Origin: Rhodococcus sp. KRD197
GTDB lineage: Bacteria > Actinomycetota > Actinomycetes > Mycobacteriales > Mycobacteriaceae
NCBI RefSeq assembly: GCF_017168235.1
Contig: NZ_JABFAO010000003.1
Span: forward strand, 1-64,000
DNA: 64,000 nt
Reading direction: 5' to 3'
Below, in pieces: positions 49,876-57,535 of the stretch. The translations under genes were made by a program, and so were the position numbers. The notes below the pieces were generated by a model. The model ran no database searches and was not told where the DNA came from. It saw only the letters and a list, made by a program, of their open reading frames with translations. Numbering within the stretch: position 1 is the first letter of the stretch; the number at the start of each line of letters is the position of its first letter.

Positions 49876-50664
49876 CTAGTTGTGGCTGAGGCGCCGGTTG
49901 ACCTCGCGGGTGAGCCATGCGGGGGAGAATCTCGATCCCAACGACAGCGCCTTCGACTGCAGACCGACCGGGAAGTGCACCTTGTGCAGCACCCGCTTCG
50001 ACGGCCTGGTGGCTTTGAAGATGGCCTCGGAAACGTCGTCAGCGGTGAGCCGGATGCCGAGGGAGTTGGTGGTGCCCGTGGACACGCCCTCGGTCATCGC
50101 GGTTTGCACGAAGAGCGGCCACATGGCCTTGACCGAGATGTCGTGCTCGGCCCACTCGAGGTCGAGGGCCTCGGTGACTCCGCGCACTGCGAACTTGGTC
50201 GCGCCGTAGGTGACGAGCTCGGGTTGGCCGTAGATCGCCGACGCCGAACACAGATTGATCACCTGGGCTCCGCTGGTGGCCTTGAGGTAGGGGAACGCGG
50301 CCAGAGTGCCGTAGACGACGCCGTTGAAGTTGATGTCGATCTGAAGCTTGTGCACCTCGAGCGGCATCTCTTCGAAACGACCCGCACGTAGGATTCCGGC
50401 GTTATTGACCAGTACGTCGAGTCGACCGCCGGCCTCGGCGTCGAACTCCTCGAGACGTTGCTTCCACTGTTGCGGATCGGTGACGTCGAGGACTCCGGTG
50501 ACGACACGTCCACCGGCGGCGGTGATCGCCTTGCTCAACGATGCGAGTCCGGTCTCGTCGATATCGTATGCACCGACGAGGTAACCCGACCGAGCAAATT
50601 TCAGGGCAGTTGATCGTCCGATCCCGGCTGCGGCGCCGGTGATGAACACAGTAGGTGAGGACAC
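49876..50664 (-). CDS. Short-chain dehydrogenase/reductase
   Basis: 262 residues from GTG 50664; GTG 50667 is equally possible. Classical SDR: NAD(P) motif TVFITGAAAGIGRSTALKFA near residue 5, DVLVNNAGILRAGR near 82, catalytic Ser in VINLCSASAIYGQPELVTYG near 133 with YGATKFAVRG (YxxxK). The C-terminal third includes RLSHN and a hydrophobic patch seen in mycobacterial SDRs acting on lipids. Substrate unknown. Confidence 0.9.
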   Translation of the reverse strand: MSSPTVFITGAAAGIGRSTALKFARSGYLVGAYDIDETGLASLSKAITAAGGRVVTGVLDVTDPQQWKQRLEEFDAEAGGRLDVLVNNAGILRAGRFEEMPLEVHKLQIDINFNGVVYGTLAAFPYLKATSGAQVINLCSASAIYGQPELVTYGATKFAVRGVTEALDLEWAEHDISVKAMWPLFVQTAMTEGVSTGTTNSLGIRLTADDVSEAIFKATRPSKRVLHKVHFPVGLQSKALSLGSRFSPAWLTREVNRRLSHN

Positions 50665-50751
50665 CACGACAGGATAGGCGTTACGGCGGATATCGGTAAG
50701 TACCCGCATCACATTTGGGTCTACTCTGGACACGCATCGAGGAGATACCGG

Positions 50752-51204
50752 GTGAACCACAATCGAACTGTTCGTGCAGTTGCTGTCGTCACGGTCGCCT
50801 ACATCGTCGTGTTGGCGATCTGGATCGGCTGGCTCCGCGACCGCACGCCGCCAGGCACACTGCCCTATCAGCTTGCGGCGCTTGTGGCCGGCTTCGGTTG
50901 CGCGCTGGGCTTGGCGATGATGTTCGCCGGTCGGGGCACCGCCGAGCAACGCCGACTCGAGGCCCACGGTGTCGAAGGATGGGCGACGATCGAGGATGCC
51001 CGGCGGATCGATGCGAACTCGACCGAGCTGCATCTGCAGTTCACCATTCCGGGTGCGGAATCCTTTGCGGGTCGCATCGTCTACACGATTCCCCCATCGG
51101 AGTCCGCGCGGTTCGCCACCGGCTCCATCGTTCCGGTTCTGGTCGACCCCGCGGACCACCACCGCGTCCTACTGCTCCCGAGACAGACCTTCGACGAGAA
51201 GTAG
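50752..51204 (+). CDS. DUF3592-like membrane protein
   Basis: 150 residues from GTG 50752 with GGAGA seven bases upstream. Two TMs near 9-25 and 42-60. An extracytoplasmic or cytosolic domain of four strands follows: GWATIEDARRIDANSTELHL, FTIPGAESFAGRIVYTIPPS and VPVLVDPADHHRVLLL. The (G)xVPVxVDPxDHxRxxL ending is typical of DUF3592-type proteins. Function unknown. Its last 36 bp overlap the converging YhhN gene. Confidence 0.75.
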   Translation: MNHNRTVRAVAVVTVAYIVVLAIWIGWLRDRTPPGTLPYQLAALVAGFGCALGLAMMFAGRGTAEQRRLEAHGVEGWATIEDARRIDANSTELHLQFTIPGAESFAGRIVYTIPPSESARFATGSIVPVLVDPADHHRVLLLPRQTFDEK

Positions 51205-51807
51205 CTGCGCTCCGGCGTAGGTCGCCAATATCGCTCCCTCCGCATAGCGCCGGGGTGCATCCGCGTGCAGGAACAGTCTTCGCCACACGATCAACCCATC
51301 GGAGACGGTGAAGAGAATCCCGCCCAGCGCCAACCTGCGTCGAGTTCCGCGATCAGGTGCCGCAGCCGGAGCCGCCGCGAGCGTGGCCATCGTGGCAAGC
51401 GTGAGCCCGTATCCCGCCAGGCCGGGGGCAACAGCCGCGGAACGACGCGCCAGCAGCGTCGCGGCCACCGCCCATCCCCCATACCGGGGGACCGCCTCGA
51501 TAACGGTCGGTCTCGCGCCACGCGAGATCAGCATCGAGCTGTAGCAACCCTGCATGATGGCGAACGCGGCGGCCCCGCGCAGGATCCGACGGTCGTCGTC
51601 CGGATCGATCAGCAGCACATCGCCGATCGTCGCCGCGGCGAGCGCGGTACCGAGGGTAGGTGTCATCCGCGGCACACCTGCGGCGAGGGCGGGGACCATC
51701 AGCGGCTTGGCCAGACGGTGCATTCTGTCGGCTCCGGTCACGGCGCCAACGACGGTGACGGCGACAGCGGCAGTGAACGTCAGGCGGGACCAGTTCGAAC
51801 GCTTCAT
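51169..51807 (-). CDS. YhhN/TMEM86-family membrane protein (lysoplasmalogenase-like)
   Basis: 212 residues with about seven to eight hydrophobic helices. Family markers: LAKPLMVPALAAG near residue 32, ATIGDVLLIDPDDD near 58 (GD..LL) and GGILFTVSDGLIVWRRL near 165 (G..LF..SD..I). Eukaryotic TMEM86B hydrolyses the vinyl-ether of lysoplasmalogens; the bacterial role is not established. No partner gene is linked. Confidence 0.85.
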   Translation of the reverse strand: MKRSNWSRLTFTAAVAVTVVGAVTGADRMHRLAKPLMVPALAAGVPRMTPTLGTALAAATIGDVLLIDPDDDRRILRGAAAFAIMQGCYSSMLISRGARPTVIEAVPRYGGWAVAATLLARRSAAVAPGLAGYGLTLATMATLAAAPAAAPDRGTRRRLALGGILFTVSDGLIVWRRLFLHADAPRRYAEGAILATYAGAQLLLVEGLSREQ

Positions 51808-51928
51808 TCACATCTCCTCGGGGTGAACCTGGCGAGCGAGTGTGATGCTCGCCCGTTCTCCTTGAAGTGGACCCCGCACCTTGTCATCGTGGAAGGATAG
51901 ACACTGGAGACGACAGGTTGGGACCGCC

Positions 51929-52528
51929 ATGCGCCGGAAGCACACAGACCACTCCGGGTCGTCCGACGTCGATGCCCAACGTAGCCGCAATCCTCTGCTT
52001 CGTCGGTCGGACAGGATCCAGTCGAGGGTGCGCGCGATGACCTTCACGCTCCTGGCGCTCATGCTTCCGCTGTCGGTGTGGCTCGCGGCGTCCACCATGT
52101 CCGCCCAACAGGATCGCGTCGCGGAACAGCAACTCTCGCGACACTCTGTCACCGCAGTCACAACCACCGAGGCGCGGGCCGATGCCGCAGCCGCGCCGAC
52201 CGAGTTCGGGGCGCAGACCGTCGCGTCGGTCGACGCCACCTGGACCTTCCGAGGTGACCACGACGGGCAGGTCACCGCCGAAGTCGGCACGCCCGCCGGG
52301 ACCGAAATCGCGATCTGGGTCGACGACAGCGGTGAGCGTTCACTACCGCCGATCACGAGCACCGACGTGCTCGTCGCCACGACCTTCATCGGTTTCGGCA
52401 GCTTTTTCGCCGTCGGCACCCTCTTGATGGGAACGTACGCAGCCGTGAGATTCCGACTCGATGCCGAACGCGAAGCCGAGTGGGACCGGGCGATCAAGAA
52501 CTTCTTGGACGAGAACAGCCTGAGCTGA
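51929..52528 (+). CDS. Two-TM membrane protein (Rv1733c-like)
   Basis: 199 residues from ATG 51929. Cytosolic RNPLLRRSDRIQSRVRAMTF, TM near 38-58 (TLLALMLPLSVWLAA), an extracytoplasmic part with TVASVDATWTFRGDHDGQVT, then a second TM near 143-165 and a short cytosolic end (RAIKNFLDEN). RNPLxRRSDRxxxR...L is the hallmark of the actinobacterial Rv1733c family. Function unknown. Confidence 0.88.
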   Translation: MRRKHTDHSGSSDVDAQRSRNPLLRRSDRIQSRVRAMTFTLLALMLPLSVWLAASTMSAQQDRVAEQQLSRHSVTAVTTTEARADAAAAPTEFGAQTVASVDATWTFRGDHDGQVTAEVGTPAGTEIAIWVDDSGERSLPPITSTDVLVATTFIGFGSFFAVGTLLMGTYAAVRFRLDAEREAEWDRAIKNFLDENSLS

Positions 52529-52566
52529 CGTCCGTGGGGTTGTCCCACTTGTCACAGATGCCACAT

Positions 52567-52590
52567 ATGCAACATCAGTAACAGTTGCAT
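52567..52590. promoter_or_regulatory. Inverted repeat upstream of the surface-protein gene
   Basis: ATGCAAC-N10-GTTGCAT is a perfect 7-bp inverted pair about 148 bp before the surface-protein start at 52738. A shorter pair GCACA/TGTGC lies at 52645-52660. The 209-bp gap 52529-52737 holds no gene. These may be operator sites for a repressor or a leader fold. Confidence 0.35.
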
Positions 52591-52737
52591 AAATGTTTGC
52601 TGTGCAAAACATGAGAGACCTATCGGTCCGTTATGGTCCTGGAAGCACAAGTACGTGTGCCTCACTAAGTGCATTTCCGGATCGGGACGGAGGTGTCGGC
52701 GGCTTCGGCCGCCACCGACCGAAGGGCCAAAAGTTCC

Positions 52738-53106
52738 ATGTCACAGAAGTCGATAGCCAGATCTCGCCGGACTCGTCTGGCTGCAGCCGGTGCCGCGATC
52801 GCGCTCTCCGTCGCGGTCGCAGGACCCGGTACCGCTCTGGCGCAAGACAACGAAGCACCGTCCGGTACCTCTGTCGAGCAACAACCGGCGACCGAGTCCA
52901 CCGCCCCGAGCGACGGCCCCGCCGAGAACGGTGAAGGACCCACCGGCGACGGCGCAGGCGTCGAGGCCGGTGGCGCGATCGGCGCCGAGGGCGAGATAAC
53001 CGCACCCAACCCGATGGTGACCGAGGGCGGCGAAGCTGCCATTCCGGCCCGGGCCTTATCGTCGGCAGCGTCAGAGGTGTATAAGAGGCAGCTCTCCCCC
53101 AGGTGA
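52738..53106 (+). CDS. Alanine-rich surface protein, 5' part (broken by adapter sequence)
   Basis: ATG 52738 with GAAGGG upstream. A Sec signal peptide (SIARSRRTRLAAAGAAIALS, ending TALAQ|DN) is followed by a Glu/Gly/Pro/Thr-rich mature region. Translation stays sensible to about residue 106, then runs into an adapter-derived stretch (53059-53091) and stops at 53104-53106. The last residues (SSAASEVYKRQ) are the known translation of the Nextera adapter and are not real protein. The gene continues in another frame at 53100. Confidence 0.85.
   Translation: MSQKSIARSRRTRLAAAGAAIALSVAVAGPGTALAQDNEAPSGTSVEQQPATESTAPSDGPAENGEGPTGDGAGVEAGGAIGAEGEITAPNPMVTEGGEAAIPARALSSAASEVYKRQLSPR
53059..53091 (+). 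other. Sequencing adapter contamination (Nextera read 1)
   Basis: This 33-bp stretch matches the Illumina Nextera transposase adapter at 31 of 33 positions. It is built from the two known parts TCGTCGGCAGCGTC and a mosaic-end part that begins AGA and ends with GTGTATAAGAG and CAG; the differences are at 53076 and 53088. It splits the surface-protein gene and shifts the frame, so a misassembly or unremoved adapter is the explanation. Bases on either side may be missing. Confidence 0.93.
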
Positions 53107-54596
53107 CCGGCGGGGTCGTCGTCAACGCCGACGGCAGTGTGACGGTCAACCTCGACATCGTCCCGCAGCTCTCCGACGCTGAGAAGCAGGAACTCGTCGA
53201 CGCCGAGTCGGCAACGAAGGCGGCTGCAGAGGAAGCGTCGGCAGCGCAGGCACGCTACGACGAAGCGGTAGCCAAGGCCGCCGAATCCGACGACGCTGCG
53301 GACGCCGCCGAGGTCGAAGCGGCAGCGGCAACGCTCGAGGCAAGCAAGGCGAAGCAGGCCGCGGAGACGGCGAAGGTCGACAGCCTCGCCGCTGCCGGGC
53401 TGGCTACCGAAGCAAAGGCGGTGGCTGCCGCCGCCGACGAGGCAGCCACCGCAGCCCAGGCTGAAGCCGAGGCTGCCGCAGCGGCAGCGGCCACCGCCGA
53501 CGAGAACGCAACCCAGCTCGAAGCCGAGGCTCAGGCCAGCGGTTCCCCCGAGGCCGTCACGGCAGCCACGCAAGCGCGCGCCGACGCTACAGCGAAGGCC
53601 GAGATAGCGGCAACAGCCCAGGCTGATTCCGACGCCGCGGCACAGGCAGCGAGGGAAGCCGCCGACGCACTGCCCGCTGCATTCGAAACACTCAACGCCG
53701 CGAAGATCAACAAGGCGGTTCGCGCCGCCGCTGCAACTGCAGCACGTGCACTGTCGGCCTTCGTCGAGGCACAGACCTCCGCGCGGATCGCCGCAACCGC
53801 CGAGGCCACGGCCGGCGAGCTCGAGGCTGCCGCAGCCTCGTCCACCGAAGCGGCAATAGCCGCGACCGCCGCTGCCGAGGAGGCTCGTACCGCAGCAGAT
53901 GCTGCCGCCACCGAGGCAGCCGAGAAGGCAACGGCAGCAACCGAATCCACTGCTGCTGCGACGGCAGCCGGAGCGGAAGCGACACAGGCACAAGCGGATG
54001 CGGACGCCGCGGCAACAGCAGCCGTCGACGCCCAGACTGCCGCCGACTCAGCAGCAGCACGAGCCGAGGAACTGACCGCGGCTGCGGACGTGGCTCGGAC
54101 CGAGGCCGACGCCGCAACAGTGACTGCCGACGGAGCCAAAGCCAGCGCCGACGCCGCACAGGCCGACGCCGACGCAGCAGCTGGAGCCGAGCAAGAACTG
54201 AAGGACAACGCGGCCGAGCTGGCCGCGAGCGGACCGAAGTTCTCGCTCACCATCAATCTCGGTGAGGCCGTTCGCGAGGACGTCGACGTCACCGAGGTCG
54301 ACGCCAACAACGTCGTCGTGGACGAGACCGGCGTGCAGTTGGTGGGCGTTTCCAACGAGGACGGTTCGTTCACCGTGGTGGACTACTTCACCCAGAACGA
54401 CGACGGAGTCACCGTCAATGCAGGTGAGCTACCGGCCGTCGATCTCGCGCTGGGAGACTCGGCGACATCGGCAGCGGCCGACAGCGGGTCGAGCAACCTG
54501 CCCGTGATCCTGCTGGGCGTTGGGGTCGTCGGCGCTGCCGCCGTGGGCACCACGGTGTACCTGCGCCGTCGCAACTCGACAGATGCATCGGCATAG
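53103..54596 (+). CDS. Alanine-rich surface protein, 3' part (coiled coil, C-terminal membrane segment)
   Basis: Continuation of the broken gene; the real frame enters at about 53100 and the GTG at 53103 is not a true start. The 497 residues open with a beta-hairpin-like GGVVVNADGSVTVNLDIVPQ. Roughly 330 residues of Ala/Glu/Thr-rich heptad sequence follow (an antiparallel coiled-coil rod). A small domain VDVTEVDANNVVVDETGVQL then leads to a C-terminal membrane helix after SGSSNLP, ending YLRRRNSTDASA. No LPXTG is present; NLPVILLG sits at the boundary. The gene overlaps the sortase start by 14 bp. Confidence 0.82.
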   Translation: MTGGVVVNADGSVTVNLDIVPQLSDAEKQELVDAESATKAAAEEASAAQARYDEAVAKAAESDDAADAAEVEAAAATLEASKAKQAAETAKVDSLAAAGLATEAKAVAAAADEAATAAQAEAEAAAAAAATADENATQLEAEAQASGSPEAVTAATQARADATAKAEIAATAQADSDAAAQAAREAADALPAAFETLNAAKINKAVRAAAATAARALSAFVEAQTSARIAATAEATAGELEAAAASSTEAAIAATAAAEEARTAADAAATEAAEKATAATESTAAATAAGAEATQAQADADAAATAAVDAQTAADSAAARAEELTAAADVARTEADAATVTADGAKASADAAQADADAAAGAEQELKDNAAELAASGPKFSLTINLGEAVREDVDVTEVDANNVVVDETGVQLVGVSNEDGSFTVVDYFTQNDDGVTVNAGELPAVDLALGDSATSAAADSGSSNLPVILLGVGVVGAAAVGTTVYLRRRNSTDASA

Positions 54597-55179
54597 GTTT
54601 GCCGTTGCTCTGACGACGGTCCTGCTGGTATCGGGTTGTGCGAGCGAGGAACCTACACCGGCACCACCGGACCGCTCGGCGGTGGAATCACGGATCTCCG
54701 TGGCCCCACCGCCGGACGTCGTCGTCACTGCGGCGCAACCGAACTGGATAGAGCTCCGGGCCGCGGACGGAGTGACGTACATGAGCAGCACGATCAACCC
54801 CAACGGTCTCTTCCGCGGCGGTGCGAGCGGCCAGGTGCTCGATCCGGTCGACGAGCGGCCCGCATGGTGGGCCGAGAGCGGTCTCCCCGGAACCGATGCG
54901 CAGCAGACTGTGGTGGTCGTGGGACACAACTACTCGCAGCGGGAAGCCCCTTTTCGCGCCCTCGGTGTCACTCAGCCCGGCGACGTGGTCGTACTCGACA
55001 CCGCCAACGGAATTCTCACCTACATAGTCGAGTCCGTCGGCCCGCTCCCCAAGGGGTCGCTACTGGGCGAGAACGAGCTACGACGAGCGGTGCCCGGCAG
55101 GCTCATTCTCGCCAACTGCGACGTCCGGGACGGCGAGCCGACCGAGAACAACTTCATCGTCGTCGCGCAATTGCAGTAG
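54583..55179 (+). CDS. Class F-like sortase with lipoprotein signal
   Basis: 198 residues from ATG 54583. Lipoprotein signal with TTVLLVSGC (lipobox Cys). Sortase barrel: VVVVGHNYSQREAPFRALGV near residue 110 supplies the active His, LILANCDVRDGEPTENNFIV near 172 the active Cys. The usual Arg of the last strand is not seen; the matching place in ENNFIVVAQ reads Asn. It directly follows the surface-protein gene and may join it to the wall, although no LPXTG is visible there. The stop TAG lies at the edge of element copy 5. Confidence 0.85.
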   Translation: MHRHRFAVALTTVLLVSGCASEEPTPAPPDRSAVESRISVAPPPDVVVTAAQPNWIELRAADGVTYMSSTINPNGLFRGGASGQVLDPVDERPAWWAESGLPGTDAQQTVVVVGHNYSQREAPFRALGVTQPGDVVVLDTANGILTYIVESVGPLPKGSLLGENELRRAVPGRLILANCDVRDGEPTENNFIVVAQLQ

Positions 55180-55401
55180 GCGCTTCGCGCATGTGCGCGG
55201 AAATACATAGCCCTCGGGCTGTTCCGTTTTGCAGCGATCCGGTTCTGAGGACCGCTAACTAACGGTCTCAGATCGACGGAGACGGTCTGAGGGTTCAAAT
55301 CACTCTCCGCCGATCGGCCAACAATCGCGATCTTTCGGCCCGATTGTCATTTTGAAACAGCCCGCCCTCTATGTATTTCCGCGCACATGCGAAGTCGCCT
55401 A
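55177..55401. repeat. Palindromic intergenic element, copy 5, split by an insertion
   Basis: Left half 55177-55215 (TAG, mini-hairpin GCGC-TTC-GCGC, arm ATGTGCGCGGAAATACATAG) and right half 55364-55401 (CTCTATGTATTTCCGCGCAC then mini-hairpin GCGA-AG-TCGC and CTA). Removing bases 55216-55363 and one GCCCTC restores a continuous copy with a CATAGCCCTCTATG centre. The outer TAG and CTA are the stops of the sortase and pyrE genes. In this copy the arm has GTGCGCGG in place of GTGAGTGG, changed in both arms. Confidence 0.93.
55216..55363. mobile_element. 148-bp MITE-like insertion with 8-bp ends and 6-bp target duplication
   Basis: Begins GGGCTGTT and ends AACAGCCC, a perfect 8-bp terminal inverted repeat, and is flanked on both sides by GCCCTC (55210-55215 and 55364-55369). 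It has no coding capacity. Inside are a stem-loop at 55245-55271, a 10-bp arm pair at 55273-55282/55304-55313 (one mismatch) and ACAATCG/CGATTGT at 55321-55347. The middle contains a GAGGGTTCAAATC string like a tRNA T-arm. The transposase family that moved it cannot be told. Confidence 0.8.
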
Positions 55402-55938
55402 GAGCCCCAGGTCGGTCAGGCCGAGAAGTGAGCGGTACTCGAGGCCTTCGGCGCCGATGACGTCGTCGGCGCCGGTGGCTCGGTCGACAACCGTCGCCAC
55501 GCCAACGACTGTGGCCCCGGCTTCACGGAGCGCGGCGACAGCGGTGAGCGGTGAGTTGCCAGTGGTGGTGGTGTCCTCGACCACGAGAACCCGCTTGCCG
55601 ACGATGTCCGGCCCTTCGATCTGCCGCTGCATCCCGTGTGCCTTCGCGGCCTTGCGCACGACGAACGCATCGATCGGCCGTCCCGGCGCATGCATGATCG
55701 CCATGGCCACGGGGTCCGCGCCCATCGTCAGTCCCCCGACAGAGGCGAAGTCCCAATCGGCGACCAGGTCGCGCATCAGGGAGCCGATCAACGCTCCGGC
55801 ACGGTGGTGCAGCGTCGCTCGACGCAAGTCGACGTAGTAATCGGCTTCCTTACCCGACGACAACGTCACCCTGCCGTGTACGACGGCGAGTTCACGAACC
55901 AGCTCGGCCAGTTCGGCGCGCTGGGCACTGTCGGCCAT
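55399..55938 (-). CDS. pyrE: Orotate phosphoribosyltransferase
   Basis: 179 residues. Converts orotate and PRPP to OMP in pyrimidine synthesis. PRPP loop VLVVEDTTTTGNSPLTAVAA near residue 112, KEADYYVDLRRATLHHRAGA near 25, and DAFVVRKAAKAHGMQRQIEG near 80 (catalytic Lys). M. tuberculosis Rv0382c is the equivalent. The stop TAG is provided by palindromic element copy 5. Confidence 0.96.
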   Translation of the reverse strand: MADSAQRAELAELVRELAVVHGRVTLSSGKEADYYVDLRRATLHHRAGALIGSLMRDLVADWDFASVGGLTMGADPVAMAIMHAPGRPIDAFVVRKAAKAHGMQRQIEGPDIVGKRVLVVEDTTTTGNSPLTAVAALREAGATVVGVATVVDRATGADDVIGAEGLEYRSLLGLTDLGL

Positions 55939-56008
55939 TGCGGTTCCCTTCGGTCGATTGCGCCCATGAATCTACCGACCGGAATCTACCGACCGCGTTT
56001 CGGTCGAT

Positions 56009-56581
56009 CTATGCCGGCACATCCTGCGGTTGCGTGTTCGCGACGAGGGGGATGTGCTCGACGAAGGGATCGGGTGCGGTGACCTTCATGGCCTTGGCTA
56101 CCAGCTTGGTGGGAAACGTGCTCCGAAGCGAGGCCAACCGGTACGCGTTGTCGTTGTACACGCGAACCGCTCCGGCAATGCGCTGCTCGGTTGTGCCGAG
56201 CTCGCCCGCCGGGCCCTGAATGGCCCAGTTCGACTTCAGGTTCGGACGGGTGTCGGCTTCCGACAGCACCGCGTGCACCGCCGCCGACAGTGCATTCTCC
56301 GCCGCTGCCTGCACCGGCAGACCGAGTTCGCGCTCACGTACGGCCTTGGACCAGGACCGGGCGCCGACGAGTTGGCGTACGAGCTCGGAGTTCAGACCCG
56401 ATGGCTCCACCGCAGCGATGAGCGGCTCGAGCTGGACGAACCGCCGCTCCAACTCCACGGTGAGCAGCGTCAAGCTGGCCGCCGTGCTCGCCCTGTACCG
56501 GCGTACGCGTCGTTCGACACTCGCGGCAAAGCCGAGAATTACAACCACTACCAGGATCGCGGCGATCACGAAAACAGTCAC
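56009..56581 (-). CDS. LemA-family protein
   Basis: 190 residues from GTG 56581. An N-terminal TM (FVIAAILVVVVILGFAA) is followed by a long helical domain and the LemA end RVYNDNAYRLASLRSTFPTK near residue 153. LemA proteins are membrane-tethered helical bundles linked to envelope or signalling functions. Here it follows pyrE by 70 bp on the same strand; no TPM-type partner is seen. Confidence 0.88.
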   Translation of the reverse strand: MTVFVIAAILVVVVILGFAASVERRVRRYRASTAASLTLLTVELERRFVQLEPLIAAVEPSGLNSELVRQLVGARSWSKAVRERELGLPVQAAAENALSAAVHAVLSEADTRPNLKSNWAIQGPAGELGTTEQRIAGAVRVYNDNAYRLASLRSTFPTKLVAKAMKVTAPDPFVEHIPLVANTQPQDVPA

Positions 56582-56656
56582 AAGGTTTGAATTTAGTGGT
56601 TGGTCCGCACCTACTGCAGGAGGCTCGCCCGAGCAGGTACGAGTTCGACGGCGAAA

Positions 56657-57469
56657 TCAGGTGCGGCCGCGGCCCCGACCGACGACGTTGGTCAGCTTGC
56701 GCGTCAGACTCTTGGGCACCTTGGTACCGAGTGCGGTAAGCACCTTGTACTGAACACCGGGCACGCTGATGACCTTGCCCTTGCCCAGATCCCGCATCGA
56801 TTCGCGCACGACCCGCTCGACGCTCAGCCACATGAATCGGGGAATGCTCGACATTTCGATACCCGCACGCTGGTGAAATTCCGTCCGTACGAAGCCCGGG
56901 CACAACGCCTGCACCTGAACTCCAGTACCCGCGAGCCCCCCGGACAGTCCTTCGGAGAACGAGATCACGTAGGCCTTCGACGCCGAGTACGTGGACCCGC
57001 GACCGGACAGGAGGCCGGCGACGCTCGCCACGTTGATCACCGTGCCCTTCGCGGCTGCGATCATCGACGGGAGCGCCGCGCGGGTCAGCTGCATCACCGC
57101 AGTCACGTTCACATCCAGCTGAGACTGAAGCAGCTCGGGGTCGGCCGTCCAGAACTCCCCCGAGGTACCGAATCCCGCGTTGTTGACCAGGATCTCCACT
57201 CCCGCGCCCAGGCGTTCGGCCACCGCGTCGCGGCCCTGCTGTGTCGCAAGGTCGACTGCCATGGTCTCGGAGTCGGCTCCGAATCTGGTCTTCAAGTCGT
57301 CGGCGAGCGCCCGCAACTTCAACTCGTTGCGTGCCACCAGAACCAGGTCGTAGCCACGGGCAGCGAGGTGCGTGGCGAATCCGGCACCCAAGCCGGAGGT
57401 GGGGCCTGTGACGAGAGCAACCGGGCGGACGGTGACGGGGGACGTTGGTTGGATCGGTTCGGCGGTCAT
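56657..57469 (-). CDS. Short-chain dehydrogenase/reductase
   Basis: 270 residues. NADP motif ALVTGPTSGLGAGFATHLAA near residue 18, EILVNNAGFGTSGEFWTADP near 93, catalytic GTVINVASVAGLLSGRGSTY near 138 with YSASKAYVISFSEGLSGGLA. The C-terminal end is basic (RKLTNVVGRGRGRT). Resembles acyl-chain SDRs of mycobacteria; substrate unknown. Lies between lemA and the Rv0383c-like gene, as an addition to the M. tuberculosis order. Confidence 0.9.
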   Translation of the reverse strand: MTAEPIQPTSPVTVRPVALVTGPTSGLGAGFATHLAARGYDLVLVARNELKLRALADDLKTRFGADSETMAVDLATQQGRDAVAERLGAGVEILVNNAGFGTSGEFWTADPELLQSQLDVNVTAVMQLTRAALPSMIAAAKGTVINVASVAGLLSGRGSTYSASKAYVISFSEGLSGGLAGTGVQVQALCPGFVRTEFHQRAGIEMSSIPRFMWLSVERVVRESMRDLGKGKVISVPGVQYKVLTALGTKVPKSLTRKLTNVVGRGRGRT

Positions 57470-57535
57470 GAAAACGAGGCTATAGGGCCTCTGGAGAAAA
57501 CTGCAGGCTCCACGCTCGTCCTGCCGCGAACACGA

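Noticed and set aside
52665-53993. 442-codon minus-strand frame rich in Gly, Cys and Arg
   Set aside because: Antisense to the alanine-rich protein; it contains the peptide LLYTSDAADDK, which is translated adapter, so it is doubly artificial.
53103-54596. Two separate genes in the surface-protein region
   Set aside because: The split coincides exactly with adapter sequence, the second part has no ribosome site or signal, and the first has the signal but no body, so one gene was broken artificially.
55273-55313. A functional tRNA gene
   Set aside because: Only a T-arm-like string and an acceptor-like 3' end are visible; there is no 5' acceptor, D-arm or normal 7-base anticodon loop.
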